From Stieleria neptunia (GTDB lineage: Bacteria; Planctomycetota; Planctomycetia; Pirellulales; Pirellulaceae), in the NCBI RefSeq assembly GCF_007754155.1, contig NZ_CP037423.1, forward strand, positions 3,844,001-3,908,000: a DNA stretch of 64,000 bases, given 5' to 3'. Both the position numbers and the translations under genes were made by a program. Below, piece after piece: positions 41,332 to 51,413 of this stretch (its first letter is position 1; each line of letters starts with the position of its first letter). The notes below the pieces were generated by a model. The model was given only the letters and a program-made list of their open reading frames with translations, was not told where the DNA came from and did no database searches.

Positions 41332-42315
41332 TTACTCGTTTTGCGACGGGGCATTCCCGTCCGTTCGGGAATCGCTGCCGGGGAACGTCGGCACCGAATC
41401 CGCCTCCTGACGAGCCTCGGGGTTCCCCTTGCGGCCGACCCAATAGGGTACCAAAGCCGTCAACAAAACTCCGATGAACCCCAGTCCGCACAACCGCATG
41501 ATTCGCCAGGCGTGCGGGGTGTAGGAATTCGAATCCGGGTCGTAGCTGTAACACCACAGAATGAACTGGTCGACCGCGTTCCCCACGGTCCCTTCGCCGG
41601 CCTCGACCAACGCCAGTTTCAGTTGCTCCGGCGGAAAGTCGATCGACAGCGAGTACCGCGTGATCACTCCCGTAGGCGAAACGAATGCCAGCATTGCCGG
41701 GTGGTTGTATTGTTTGTTGGCCGCGTCGTATCGGTATTTGAATCCCAGCGTCTCGGCCAACTTGGTGATGATCGGTTGCTTCGCCGTCGCGAACGTCCAA
41801 CCCTGTTCGGCACCGGGTTGATTGGACAGCACCGACACGTACTTGTCTTTCGTTTCCGCCGCGCGTCGACTGGTTTCGTTGGGGTCGATACTGACGGTCA
41901 AAATTTTAAAGTCTTTGTTCAGCTGAAGATCCAACTGATTCAGCGATTCGGTCAGCTTGTTCAACTGAACGCTGCACAGCATCGGGCAATCGCTGTAGTT
42001 GAGCGTGACGATCGTCGGCAGATTTCCGTTGAAAATGTATCCGGTCTTGATCGCGTTGCCTTCGGAATCCGTCAGCGGCAAGTTGGTCGCAATCACGTCC
42101 CCCAGATTCTGAACGACCGTGATCCCGCGTGCTTCGGGAGGCAGGTTGTCGTTCAAGTCGACTTTCGCACCGAGTCGGACTCCATCCTGAGCCGGCGACT
42201 CGGTCCGTGGGCCGAGCACCGCTGTCAACGTCAGCGCAGCGACTGCGGCGAGCCACATGATGCCCCGGTTGCTCGATGGTGTCCTCGGTTCAGGTTGCGT
42301 CTTTGGATTCAGCAT
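41332..42315 (-). CDS. sco: SCO1/SenC-family copper chaperone
   Basis: 327 residues from ATG at 42315. One N-terminal helix (IMWLAAVAALTLTAVLG) and an unusual second one near the C-terminus (LCGLGFIGVLLTALVPYWVG) flank a thioredoxin-fold domain. The copper ligands CxxxC (SDCPMLCSVQLNKL) and the distal His (YNHPAMLAFVSPTG) are present. The family delivers copper to CuA of subunit II. It overlaps the preceding small gene by 26 bp and precedes coxB by 60 bp, so translation is probably coupled and the chaperone is made with its target. Confidence 0.93.
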   Translation of the reverse strand: MLNPKTQPEPRTPSSNRGIMWLAAVAALTLTAVLGPRTESPAQDGVRLGAKVDLNDNLPPEARGITVVQNLGDVIATNLPLTDSEGNAIKTGYIFNGNLPTIVTLNYSDCPMLCSVQLNKLTESLNQLDLQLNKDFKILTVSIDPNETSRRAAETKDKYVSVLSNQPGAEQGWTFATAKQPIITKLAETLGFKYRYDAANKQYNHPAMLAFVSPTGVITRYSLSIDFPPEQLKLALVEAGEGTVGNAVDQFILWCYSYDPDSNSYTPHAWRIMRLCGLGFIGVLLTALVPYWVGRKGNPEARQEADSVPTFPGSDSRTDGNAPSQNE

Positions 42316-42619
42316 TGTCTGAGTGGTTGTCGGATTCCGATTGGCTTTCCTGTGCCACCAATTCCATCGCTTTGGAAATCGGAATGGTGATGTTTCCCGT
42401 CAACGGGTCCGCCCCGTACTTGGAAATCGAGCCAGCTTGGTCGTTCAAAACTGCGTTCTGCCGCTTGTAGCTGCTCTGAGCCTGGAGGGTTTCTTTATGA
42501 GCGTCGACCAGCAGGAAGTACACGTATTGAACCGCCAAAATGGTCACCGCCGTCACAACGACGGAAGCAATTCCAATGATGAAAATCTGTCTGGTGTTCA
42601 GATCGTCGTATTTTGCCAT
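42290..42619 (-). CDS. Small single-span membrane protein in the respiratory cluster
   Basis: 109 residues: a polar start (MAKYDDLNTRQIFIIG), one helix (IASVVVTAVTILAVQYVYFL) near 17-36, and a polar, probably coiled segment (VDAHKETLQAQSSYKRQNAV). The C-terminus includes GNITIPISKAMELVAQE and an acidic Ser/Asn tail. No known domain was recognised. Its fixed place between actF and sco, with a 26-bp overlap into sco, suggests an assembly or accessory role for complex III or the oxidase. That is inference from position. Confidence 0.8.
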   Translation of the reverse strand: MAKYDDLNTRQIFIIGIASVVVTAVTILAVQYVYFLLVDAHKETLQAQSSYKRQNAVLNDQAGSISKYGADPLTGNITIPISKAMELVAQESQSESDNHSDNAESKDAT

Positions 42620-42702
42620 GGCTCTACTTCGAAGTTTATCGAGCGGAGGGAGTCTGGAGTGCTAAAAAACAGGGACGTGCGACGTGCTGTCCCCCGGAAA
42701 CG

Positions 42703-43980
42703 CTAAATATTTTCGAAAATGATCGATTCACGGAGCCGTGGATCGCGAACGGGAACCACACGGTTGCCCCCCGCCACGCGAAGCACCAACCCGATCACAA
42801 GTGTCGACATGCCGACGACACACAGCAAACTGGCCAAGATACCCAGCGGACCGCCGAAGCTGGGCACGGTGTGCTGCTCGACCACGCGGGCTTCCGGCAT
42901 CACGATCCAGTAGATGTCGATGAAGTGAACGACCAGGATGTACGCCGCCCAAAATGCCATCACCCCTGGGCGGCGACGCACGTGGCGACTCATCGTCCCA
43001 AAGAACGGAATCAACCAGTGGAAAAAGATCAATCCGATCGACAGGTATCCGAACCCGCCTTCCTGACGGCTGAAGAACCATTCGGTCTCTTCGGGAATGT
43101 TGCCGTACCAGATCAACATGTACTGGCTGAACGAGATGTACGTCCAAAACACGATGAACCCGAAGATGTATTTCCCCAAGTCGTGGTAGTGCTCCGGCGT
43201 GACCTCTTCCTTCAATGCCCCGGCACGTTGCAACACGTACGTCAGCAGCGTGATCACGCAGTGGGCTGCCAAAATGCCTCCGGCAAAGATGTACACGCCG
43301 AACATGGTCGAAAACCACATCGGAGCCAGGCTCATCCCCCAGTCAAAGGCGGCAAAGCTCAGGGAGAGCGAAAATGCCATGACCGCGGGGCCCGACCAGT
43401 ATTGCATACGGTCGGTCGCCGCACGCTCGCCCGTCTCGTCCTGGTTCACGCTGCCGCGCCAGTAATAGACCGCCAGGGCGCCCCAGATTCCGAAGTAAAC
43501 CAAGGCACGGAGGACGAAAAACGGGGCGTTGAGAAACAGTTTCTTGGTTTCCCACATCTTGTTGTCGAGATGCAGATTGGTCGCGAAATCGGGATCGGTC
43601 CAGACGAACAAGGTGCCTTCGCTAAAGACCGCGAACAGGATCGGCAAGAACAGGAACGCCATCGGCACGATCATGATCATCATGCATTCGGCAACCCGGC
43701 GGACGACGACACTCCATCCGGCTCGAACCAGATGCTGGATCAAGACAAAGAACAGACATCCCAGCACGATCGTCAGGACGTACAAGAACGCCGCCAAGTA
43801 GGCGGACATCCCGAACCGCGGCATATCCGCATCACTGACGGCGAATGCCATGCCCATGCCGACCAGCAGGGCGATGAGTCCACCGCCGAGCAGCGGCATC
43901 TGCAAGCCGCGAAGTGATGCAGGCAGCTGGAAGGCCGGGTCGTCGGCCGGTTTGACAGCGGGAGCGGCGTGTTCTGACAT
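42703..43980 (-). CDS. actF: Alternative complex III subunit F (integral membrane, NrfD-like)
   Basis: About 425 residues from ATG at 43980 (MSEHAAPAVKPADDPAFQLP); the frame is open to 44082 but the extra 34 residues are not membrane-protein-like. About ten helices are seen, for example LYVLTIVLGCLFFVLIQHLV and MMIMIVPMAFLFLPILFAVF. Typical ActF segments are YWSGPAVMAFSLSLSFAAFD and FWTYISFSQYMLIWYGNIPE, with ETEWFFSRQ after it. ActF is the second membrane quinol-module subunit and pairs with ActC. It lies 107 bp after the actDE gene. Confidence 0.93.
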   Translation of the reverse strand: MSEHAAPAVKPADDPAFQLPASLRGLQMPLLGGGLIALLVGMGMAFAVSDADMPRFGMSAYLAAFLYVLTIVLGCLFFVLIQHLVRAGWSVVVRRVAECMMIMIVPMAFLFLPILFAVFSEGTLFVWTDPDFATNLHLDNKMWETKKLFLNAPFFVLRALVYFGIWGALAVYYWRGSVNQDETGERAATDRMQYWSGPAVMAFSLSLSFAAFDWGMSLAPMWFSTMFGVYIFAGGILAAHCVITLLTYVLQRAGALKEEVTPEHYHDLGKYIFGFIVFWTYISFSQYMLIWYGNIPEETEWFFSRQEGGFGYLSIGLIFFHWLIPFFGTMSRHVRRRPGVMAFWAAYILVVHFIDIYWIVMPEARVVEQHTVPSFGGPLGILASLLCVVGMSTLVIGLVLRVAGGNRVVPVRDPRLRESIIFENI

Positions 43981-44086
43981 GGTCAAATCGGTTGTCGTAA
44001 AATGCGGTGACGGGGGTGACCGCGTGGTCGAGTGATATGGGGATTTCGTGATCGGTGTGGCCGAATGCGGCCGCACCGCCAAGTCG

Positions 44087-45547
44087 TTATTGTTGTGCTT
44101 GTTTGCGAGCGGCCGCGGCCTTTTCGGCTGCTTCGGCTTGTCGCTTCAATTCGGCTTTCACTTCCGCGACCGCTGATTCCACGGCGGCCTTTTCGGATTC
44201 GGGCACCAGGTCCAGCGACGCGTTCTGGCTCTTCTGCAGGGCTCGGACGTAAGCGACGATCGCCCAGCGGTCCTTCAGTTTGATCTGGCCCGCATAGCCC
44301 GGCATCTTGCGGATCCCGTTGCTGATCGTTGAAAACAGTTTGCCGTCGGGGTACTTGTCGGCGTACAGGGTTTCCTGGTGCATCGAAGCCGGCGGGACCC
44401 AGGTCGGGGCGTTGATCGATTGGGCTCGCTGATTGACCAGTCCGTTTCCGTAGCCGTCCATCCCGTGACAGACGCTGCAGTAGATCGCGAATTGTTGTTG
44501 TCCCTGGGCCAACAGCTCGGCGTCGACGGTCAGCGGGTTTTTGGCCACCCAGGGAGTGGTGTCCATCACGCTGGCCGGTGCCGCTTCGGCCGCCTCGCCC
44601 GCGACTTTCTCTTCCGCCTCGATGGCCTCTTTTTCTTCCGCCTTGGCTTCGTCGTCGGCCTGCATGTAGGCCCGGACCAGACGCTCGACCCGCGGCGGAT
44701 CGGACAGCGTCAACGCTTCGACATCGATCCCGGTCAGCATGTCGAGCGACTCTTCCATCTGGCCGCGGGCGACGGTTCCGGGAACATCCGATCGCATGGC
44801 ACGGTTGTCGGCGAACAGGCTGGTCACCTGTTGAGCGTCTTTGGAGGGCGAGAAATCCATATCAAAAAAGATGTGGAATCGCGGCTTGGAACTGTTGGTC
44901 ACCCGCATGGTTAAAATGCAAATCAGCGGCACCAGTGACGCGGCGACGGAAAGCCCCCAGATCAAGAAGACCGGCTTGGGCACTTCCTTGGGGGAGTCGT
45001 CTTCGACCACTTCGTTGATGTAATCGCTGCCGGTGTCGGCCAACAGATTTCGCACTCCGTTGGCGTCGTAGCGTTCGTCGCTGGCATCGACGTACAGGAA
45101 GAAACGGTCATCGGTCGCGCGGTCGAACCGCGGGTCGGTGAACATCGGATTGCTGAATTTTGGCAACCCGTTGAGCGCCCACATGCCGAAGAACGCGCCG
45201 AACGACGCCAGCAAAATCGTCAACTCGAATGCCACGGGGATGAACGCGGGCAAGGAGAGATAGGGTTTGCCGGAGATGATGTACTTGTAATCGATACTGT
45301 TCATCCAGATCTGCATCGCCAGTGCGATGCAGGTCCCGGTCGCGCCGGCGATCAGACAGATCCACGGCAGCGCGGTCGGTTTGATGCCGAGTGCCTTGTC
45401 GATCCCGTGAACCGGGAACGGTGTGTAGGCGTCGGTTTTGGTGTAACCGGCATCGCGAATCCTGCGACAGGCGCTCAGCAATGAATCGACCGTTGTGAAT
45501 TCGGCCATCATTCCGTGAACGGTCGTTTCTATTTTCGTTTCCGACAT
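44087..45547 (-). CDS. actDE: Alternative complex III ActD-ActE fusion (DUF3341 plus monohaem cytochrome c)
   Basis: About 486 residues from ATG at 45547. Residues 1-215 are ActD/DUF3341: a VHGMMAEFTTVDSLLSACRR start, TDAYTPFPVHGIDKALGI, then two helices and NPMFTDPRFDRATDDRFFLY. A third helix (VFLIWGLSVAASLVPLICIL) carries the chain across the membrane. Residues of about 215-330 form a linker rich in Glu/Ala. Residues 345-440 are a monohaem cytochrome c, ActE, with YCSVCHGMDGYGNG and the axial Met in IRKMPGYAGQIKLKDRWAIV. The last 45 residues are a charged Ala/Lys/Glu helix. In well-studied complexes ActD and ActE are separate chains. The fusion keeps both functions in one polypeptide and should carry electrons from the ActB/ActA iron-sulphur and haem chain to the oxidase. 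Confidence 0.93.
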   Translation of the reverse strand: MSETKIETTVHGMMAEFTTVDSLLSACRRIRDAGYTKTDAYTPFPVHGIDKALGIKPTALPWICLIAGATGTCIALAMQIWMNSIDYKYIISGKPYLSLPAFIPVAFELTILLASFGAFFGMWALNGLPKFSNPMFTDPRFDRATDDRFFLYVDASDERYDANGVRNLLADTGSDYINEVVEDDSPKEVPKPVFLIWGLSVAASLVPLICILTMRVTNSSKPRFHIFFDMDFSPSKDAQQVTSLFADNRAMRSDVPGTVARGQMEESLDMLTGIDVEALTLSDPPRVERLVRAYMQADDEAKAEEKEAIEAEEKVAGEAAEAAPASVMDTTPWVAKNPLTVDAELLAQGQQQFAIYCSVCHGMDGYGNGLVNQRAQSINAPTWVPPASMHQETLYADKYPDGKLFSTISNGIRKMPGYAGQIKLKDRWAIVAYVRALQKSQNASLDLVPESEKAAVESAVAEVKAELKRQAEAAEKAAAARKQAQQ

Positions 45548-45606
45548 AGTTTTCTGATCCATCGAAACAGATCGTTAATGCTTAAAAAATTGAATGATTC
45601 AGTTTC

Positions 45607-47037
45607 TCAGTGACCTTCCGAAGCTTCTTCACCATGGCCGTGCAGGTGAGCCATGTGCTCCTGCTTGGCCAGCGTCGCCTTGACTTCTGCCATGTTGATC
45701 ACCGGCAAGGTGCGACAGAACAACAAGAACAGCGTGAAGAACAATCCGAATGATCCGATCAGCATGCCCCAGTCGACCCACGTCGGCGTGAAGTAGGCCC
45801 AGGCACTCGGCAGGTAGTCCCGTGACAAACTGCTGATGACAATCACGAATCGTTCGAACCACATGCCGATGTTCACAAAGATCGACACGACGACGATGAT
45901 CCAGGGCGTCGTGCGAGCTTTCTTGAACCAGAAGATTTGCGGGCTGATGACGTTGCACGAAACCATCGTCCAGTAGGCCCAGGCGTACGGCCCGAAGGCT
46001 CGGTTGAGGAACGCAAATTGTTCCGCGGGCACCTGGCCATACCAGGCGATGAAGAATTCCGTCCCATAAGCCAGGCCGACGATCGAGCCGGTCGCCAAAA
46101 TGATCTTGCACATGTTTTCCAAGTGCCGGATCGTGATCAGTTTTTCCAGATTCAACATCTTTCGCGCCGGCACCATCAGCGTCAGCACCATCGCGAACCC
46201 GCTGAAGATTGCCCCGGCGACGAAGTACGGCGGGAAAATCGTGGTGTGCCAACCGGGCACCTGGGAAACGGCGAAGTCAAACGAAACGATCGTATGGACC
46301 GACAACACCAGCGGCGCGGCCAACGCGGCCAGAATCGCGTACGCCTTTTCATAACGCATCCAGTGACGCGACGAACCGCTCCAGCCCAGGCACAAAATTC
46401 CGTAGGCCATGCGGCGGTACTTGTTCTTGGATCGATCGCGGAACGTGGCCAAATCCGGCACCATCCCCATGTACCAGAACAGCAGTGACACCGTGCCGTA
46501 GGTGGAAACGGCGAACACGTCCCACAACAGCGGGCTGCGGAACTGGGGCCACATCCAAAGATTCAAACTGGGGTAGGGTGCCAGCCAGAACGCCAACCAG
46601 GCACGGCCGACGTGAATCCCCGGGAACGTCCCCGCACAGGCGACCGCAAAAATCGTCATCGCCTCGGCCGCGCGGTTGATACTGGTCCGCCATTCCTGAC
46701 GGAACAGAAACAAAATCGCACTAATCAGCGTGCCCGCGTGGCCGATCCCGACCCAGAACACGAAGTTGACGATCGGCCAACCCCAGAAGATCGGCGCCCG
46801 GTTCCCCCAGACTCCGACCCCGGTGTAGATCAGATACACGATCAGCAAACCGAGCACCTGCAGCAGGGCGAACGCCACCAAAAAGCCGCCGATCCAGCCC
46901 TTGCTCGGTGGGCGTTCGGCCACTTTGCAAACCGCTTCGGTGATGTCGTGGTACGTCGTTTCGCCAAGGACCAGCGGAGCACGCTCACCTGGACGTTCGA
47001 CGGTGTTATCCAATCCGTTTGGAATGGCAAGTGACAT
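45607..47037 (-). CDS. actC: Alternative complex III subunit C (NrfD/PsrC-like quinol-binding)
   Basis: 476 residues with about ten membrane helices, for example [20 protein letters not shown] and [20 protein letters not shown]. ActC landmarks are [60 protein letters not shown] and [20 protein letters not shown]. ActC binds and oxidises menaquinol or ubiquinol in the membrane and passes electrons to ActB. The short cytoplasmic C-terminus is His-rich ([16 protein letters not shown]). It lies 122 bp after actB and 60 bp before actDE. Confidence 0.95.
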   Translation of the reverse strand: MSLAIPNGLDNTVERPGERAPLVLGETTYHDITEAVCKVAERPPSKGWIGGFLVAFALLQVLGLLIVYLIYTGVGVWGNRAPIFWGWPIVNFVFWVGIGHAGTLISAILFLFRQEWRTSINRAAEAMTIFAVACAGTFPGIHVGRAWLAFWLAPYPSLNLWMWPQFRSPLLWDVFAVSTYGTVSLLFWYMGMVPDLATFRDRSKNKYRRMAYGILCLGWSGSSRHWMRYEKAYAILAALAAPLVLSVHTIVSFDFAVSQVPGWHTTIFPPYFVAGAIFSGFAMVLTLMVPARKMLNLEKLITIRHLENMCKIILATGSIVGLAYGTEFFIAWYGQVPAEQFAFLNRAFGPYAWAYWTMVSCNVISPQIFWFKKARTTPWIIVVVSIFVNIGMWFERFVIVISSLSRDYLPSAWAYFTPTWVDWGMLIGSFGLFFTLFLLFCRTLPVINMAEVKATLAKQEHMAHLHGHGEEASEGH

Positions 47038-47159
47038 GGTCAGTGTTAGCTAGAAAGTGGAATCGGTTTGTTTGGCTTGGTCGGTGCGGGCCGGCGGCAC
47101 CGCGAGCAGTCTGTCGTCCGCCGAATCGGTTCGGCGAACGCTCGGTCAGCGAACTGAGG

Positions 47160-50100
47160 TCAGTGAGCTTCTTCTTTTTTGTGATCGGCGGCATCATCGT
47201 CGCCGTGGGCTTCGTGATCGCCGTGATCGCCATGGTCGTCGTGGCCATGATGCGAGGTGATCGTTTCCAGGTCTTCCAACTGCCGGACGGTCATCAGACG
47301 CGGGTGCGGGTTTCGCACCCGGGCCAGGTATTCCGTCCGCGGTTTGATGTTGAGTTGCTCCAGCACGCCATAGGCTCGCACGTCCTTGCGTTTCTTGGCC
47401 ACGATCGAGTCCGGGTTGGCGATGTTGCCAAACTCGATGGCGTTGGTGCCGCAGGCGGCTTGGCAGGCGGTGACGACGTCGCCGTCTTGGATCGGGCGAC
47501 CGCCGTCCTTGCGGGCCTGGATCTTGGCCTTTTCGACACGTTGGACGCAGTAGGTGCACTTTTCCATCACGCCGCGGCCACGCACGGTGACGTCGGGATT
47601 GAGCACCAGGGCTTGCAGTTTTCGGTTGGCCGATTCGATCGCACCGGGGAACGCCTTGACCCCGTATCCGACGCCGACTTCTTCGTTGTAATTGAAGTAG
47701 TTGAACCGACGGACTTTCAACGGGCAGTTGTTGGCACAGTACCGCGTTCCGATACAGCGGTTGTAGGCCATCGCGTTGATGCCCTCGTCGGTGTGCACCG
47801 TCGCGGCGACCGGGCAAACCTGTTCGCAGGGTGCCGTTTCGCAATGCACACAGGCGACCGGCATGTGAACAATTTGAGCGTCTTCGGCGTCGCCTTGGAA
47901 ATAGCGGTCGATCCGCAACCAGTGCATTTCGCGGCTGTTCTTGACCTGTTCGGCACCGACGATCGGGATGTTGTTCTCGCTTTGGCAAGCGACGACACAG
48001 GCGTTGCACCCGGTGCACTTGGTCAAGTCGATCGACATGCCCCACTGCGGCATGTAATCCTTGGCCGGATCGGCTTGGATCTCTTGGATCGGCTCGGTGC
48101 CCAGCGAGCCGTACTTGCCGACCTTGGGGACGTGCGGGGCTTTGGGTTGCTCGTTGGCGAAGGTGGGCACGTCTTCGAGCAACTTGGTCGTGCCTTCGCG
48201 AACCAGGTTGTAGCTTCGACGCTCGGTTTCTTTGCGGCCGATGTCGTCGATCGCCCAGTGGTTCTGTGTCGTGGCGAAATCGAATTCGTTGTAATTCGGT
48301 CGTCCTTCGACTTGGTAAGCGACCAGCATTTGATCGCTGGTCCGCAGCGGCGAGACGTCAAATCCGACGGCGTCGAGGCCTTCGGCGGTAAAGCCGCCGA
48401 CCTTGCCGACTCGCGTGCGGCCGTAGCCGATCGAGGTCATCACGACGCCGGGGGCTACGCCGGGAGTTTCGAAGACCGGCAATTCGATTTTGCTGCCGCC
48501 CTTGCGGAGGGTGATGTACAGTCCGTGGTGCAAACCCAACGCCTTGGCGGTCGCGGGGCTCATCATCGCCGCATTGCCCCAGGTGACCTTGGTGATCGAC
48601 TGCGGCAGTTCTTGCAGCCAGCCGTTGTTGGCAAATCGCCCGTCGTACAAGCCGTCGGCGGGGGTGAAGACCACTTCGATGTTGTCTTGGTCGATCGTCT
48701 TGGCCGATGTGACGGCGGGGTCTTCGCTCGGCAGCGCCGGTGCGGTGCCGGTCACGTCGGCGGATCGGGCGGCCGTTTTGATGTCGTCGGAATAGCCGTC
48801 GTGAAGCAGCTTTCGCCACTTTCCTTCGCTGAGCGTTTCTCCGGCGACCTGGTCCGCGGTTTCACGCACAAGCAGCATCGGGTCGACGACTTCTTCGTCC
48901 ATCATCAACGCCAAGACTTCGGCGACCGTGCGTCCGCCCATCAGCGGCAGAATCTGTGGCTGGCAGACGCCATACAGCCCGTCGTCGTTGATGCAGTCGC
49001 TCCAGGATTCCAGCGGGTGCGCCAGCGGCAGCGACCAGTCGCACAAGATGGCGGTCTCGTCGTCGTACTCGCCCAGATAAAACGCTTTGCCGTCTTGCCG
49101 TACCGTGTCGATCATTCCCGCAACATCGATGTCGCTGGGCGAGGTAAACACGGGGTTGTCGCCCAGGATCAGCAACGACTCGATGTCGCCCTTGTTGACG
49201 GCGGCGACCAGGTCGTCCAGTGATTTTGTCTCCAGGCTCTCGTCCACACAAGGCGTGAAGGATTGGGCTTTGCCCAGCGAGCCGAGTTTTTGGTTCATCG
49301 CGATTCCGGCCGCGACCAGATCCGCACCAAGCGACTCGCCGACAACGACCACCGCGTTTTCGCCGGCTTCGACGATGTCGTGGGCCAGGCAGTCCATGAA
49401 GCGAGATTGACGCTCCGCGGCCGTGATATCCGGATCATTAAACGCCAGTTCTTCGCCGCCGTGATCGTGCGTCTCGCCGTTTTTGAGTGCCTCGACCATG
49501 CGGCCCAATGCACCCAGGAACGCCGGCATTTGGCTGGGGGGGATGGCCAACCGTGAATCGGCCATGGTGCCCGTCGTCGTGTAGCCGCCTTCGACGACGT
49601 ACAAGCGACTCATCTCGCCGGCGATCGGGTCACGCCGCTCGGCAAAGGTTCTCGCCGCGGCCAACGATCCGGGGTCGTTGCCCAGGAAATCGGCGCCCAG
49701 CGAGAAGATGACTTTCGCTTCGCTCAGATCGAGGACTTGGTTGGATTCGGTGCCAAGCATCTGCTTGGTCGCTTTCCGCATCACGCCGTTGTGGACGCCG
49801 TCGAATTGGGCGATCGTCGCGGCCGGCAATTTCTTTTTGAGTTTGCCGAGCAGTCGGACGGTTGTCGGCGAACTGGTCGGCGACATCAGCACGGCGAAAC
49901 CTTTTCCGTCGTCGTTGCTGGCGGCTTTCTGAATCGCCGCGCGTCCGACCGGCAAGAAATCGTCCCATTGCGATTCCTGTTTTCGCTCGCCGCCACGCAT
50001 CAACACCGGGCCGTCGTCGCCGCGCGAGCGATCGGGGTCGTACAGCGACAAGATCGATGCCTGGACGTAGGCGTTGGTCCCGGCTGCCGAGGGGTGACTC

Positions 50101-50468
50101 TTGTTCGGTTCGATGTGCTGCGGGCGACCGTCGAAGCAACGGACCAACAAGTTATGCACCGAACCGGCGAGTTCAAAGTTGGTCGCACGCTCGTAGAATT
50201 CGCCGGGCACACGCCCTTCGGGGCGGATCACGAACGGGGCGATGATTTCTTCCGGGTAACGGCATCCCGAAACGCCGGCCATCGCCAGCGAGGCGCCCAT
50301 CAGTTGCATCCAGCGCCGCCGCGAGACGCCTTCGGGGAACTCCGAAGCGGCGACCGGGAACTCGCGATGCAGATAATTGTTCTGGAATTCCTCGCTGCCG
50401 TGCAGCTCCGAAATACTACGCCAGTAAGTCGGGGCGTTGCTTTTCGCGTTGGATTCGTTGTGAGTCAT
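47160..50468 (-). CDS. actB: Alternative complex III subunit B (molybdopterin-type domain fused to iron-sulphur domain)
   Basis: 1,102 residues. A Tat-type leader, GVSRRRWMQLMGASLAMAGV then SGC, near 48-70 suggests folded export and possible lipidation. Residues of about 75-780 form the large CISM-like domain, which in known complexes has no molybdenum. From about 815 the ferredoxin-like part carries four Cys clusters: CTGCNACVVACQSEN, CVHCETAPCEQVCP, CIGTRYCANNCP and CTYCVQRV paired with CQAACGTNAIEFG. This fits three [4Fe-4S] and one [3Fe-4S] centres. It receives electrons from ActC and passes them to the haems of ActA and ActE. The C-terminus is His/Asp-rich (HHGHDDHGDHGDHEAHGDDD). It starts 68 bp after actA. 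Confidence 0.96.
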   Translation of the reverse strand: MTHNESNAKSNAPTYWRSISELHGSEEFQNNYLHREFPVAASEFPEGVSRRRWMQLMGASLAMAGVSGCRYPEEIIAPFVIRPEGRVPGEFYERATNFELAGSVHNLLVRCFDGRPQHIEPNKSHPSAAGTNAYVQASILSLYDPDRSRGDDGPVLMRGGERKQESQWDDFLPVGRAAIQKAASNDDGKGFAVLMSPTSSPTTVRLLGKLKKKLPAATIAQFDGVHNGVMRKATKQMLGTESNQVLDLSEAKVIFSLGADFLGNDPGSLAAARTFAERRDPIAGEMSRLYVVEGGYTTTGTMADSRLAIPPSQMPAFLGALGRMVEALKNGETHDHGGEELAFNDPDITAAERQSRFMDCLAHDIVEAGENAVVVVGESLGADLVAAGIAMNQKLGSLGKAQSFTPCVDESLETKSLDDLVAAVNKGDIESLLILGDNPVFTSPSDIDVAGMIDTVRQDGKAFYLGEYDDETAILCDWSLPLAHPLESWSDCINDDGLYGVCQPQILPLMGGRTVAEVLALMMDEEVVDPMLLVRETADQVAGETLSEGKWRKLLHDGYSDDIKTAARSADVTGTAPALPSEDPAVTSAKTIDQDNIEVVFTPADGLYDGRFANNGWLQELPQSITKVTWGNAAMMSPATAKALGLHHGLYITLRKGGSKIELPVFETPGVAPGVVMTSIGYGRTRVGKVGGFTAEGLDAVGFDVSPLRTSDQMLVAYQVEGRPNYNEFDFATTQNHWAIDDIGRKETERRSYNLVREGTTKLLEDVPTFANEQPKAPHVPKVGKYGSLGTEPIQEIQADPAKDYMPQWGMSIDLTKCTGCNACVVACQSENNIPIVGAEQVKNSREMHWLRIDRYFQGDAEDAQIVHMPVACVHCETAPCEQVCPVAATVHTDEGINAMAYNRCIGTRYCANNCPLKVRRFNYFNYNEEVGVGYGVKAFPGAIESANRKLQALVLNPDVTVRGRGVMEKCTYCVQRVEKAKIQARKDGGRPIQDGDVVTACQAACGTNAIEFGNIANPDSIVAKKRKDVRAYGVLEQLNIKPRTEYLARVRNPHPRLMTVRQLEDLETITSHHGHDDHGDHGDHEAHGDDDAADHKKEEAH

Positions 50469-50536
50469 ATTCGTTCGGATGGATCGTTCGTAAACGGTGT
50501 TTACTGGCGCGGACGGTCAAGCGGAAAGGATCGGCA

Positions 50537-51232
50537 CTATCGGTGACAAACGGCACAGTGACGCTGGGGATGGATGTTGTGCTCGGCACGCTGCTTTTCG
50601 GCGAACGCTTCCTGGTCCCAGTCCGCCGGCGGTTCCCAATCAAGCTTGGTGACAAACTCCTTCGGTCGCAGGTGCTCGTTGGGGTTCTCGTGGCACTGGA
50701 TGCACCACGCCATGGAAAGCTGCTCGTGCTGGTAGACGACTTCCATTTGATCGATCCGCCCGTGGCAACTGACGCAACTGACGCCCGAGTTCACGTGTGC
50801 GGCGTGATTGAAGTAGACGTATTCGGGCAGATTGTGCACGCGTTTCCACTGCATGCTCTTGCCCGTTTTCCAGCTCTCGTGAATCGGTTTCAGATTCACG
50901 CTGTCGGCTCGCACGGCCGCCAAAGCCGATTGTCCCTGGTCGTTCGCGGGGCTGTGACAATTGATGCAGGTCGCCGTCGGCGGCACCGCGGCGTGGGCGG
51001 CGTCAAAAACCGTGTTGTGACAATAGCGACAGTCCAATTTCAACTGGCCGGCGTGAATCGCATGGCTGAACGGAACCGGTTGCTCCGGCTCGTAGCCAAT
51101 GTTCAAGGTCACCGGATCGGTCACCAAGCCTCCCACAGCGACGGCAAATAAACCGCCGCCGCCCAGAGCAGCGCCTAAAACCAGCAAAAACGGGTTGGAC
51201 CAGCGTGGAAACAAAAAACGTTGCATGATCAT
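50537..51232 (-). CDS. actA: Alternative complex III subunit A (pentahaem cytochrome c)
   Basis: About 231 residues from ATG at 51232; ATG at 51226 is two codons in, and the open frame runs four codons further up. One N-terminal helix (NPFLLVLGAALGGGGLFAVA) anchors it. Five CxxCH sites are seen: CRYCH, CINCH, CVSCH, CIQCH and CAVCH, matching the pentahaem ActA of known complexes. His residues in PFSHAIHAG and YVYFNHAAHVN are probable second ligands. It heads the respiratory cluster. The 180 bp upstream, up to the folK stop, must hold the main promoter, though no motif stands out. Confidence 0.94.
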   Translation of the reverse strand: MIMQRFLFPRWSNPFLLVLGAALGGGGLFAVAVGGLVTDPVTLNIGYEPEQPVPFSHAIHAGQLKLDCRYCHNTVFDAAHAAVPPTATCINCHSPANDQGQSALAAVRADSVNLKPIHESWKTGKSMQWKRVHNLPEYVYFNHAAHVNSGVSCVSCHGRIDQMEVVYQHEQLSMAWCIQCHENPNEHLRPKEFVTKLDWEPPADWDQEAFAEKQRAEHNIHPQRHCAVCHR

Positions 51233-51413
51233 CGGCCGGGTCAAATCCGGACGCGTTGGTGCAGAAAAGAACGGAAGACAGTTCGGAGCGGAAGTATCGG
51301 TCGGCCACTAGCAAATTGGCAAGGCCACCCGACAAGCGAGCGACATTGTGCCGCGAAGTTTTTGCGGAACGGCGTGAGGCGCATCGTCGCACCAGGCGCA
51401 CAGACGCCTGTTT

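Noticed and set aside
47019..49223. Plus-strand 734-codon frame opposite actB
   Set aside because: actB on the minus strand has a Tat leader and four iron-sulphur clusters; the opposite frame has none and is a GC-skew artefact.
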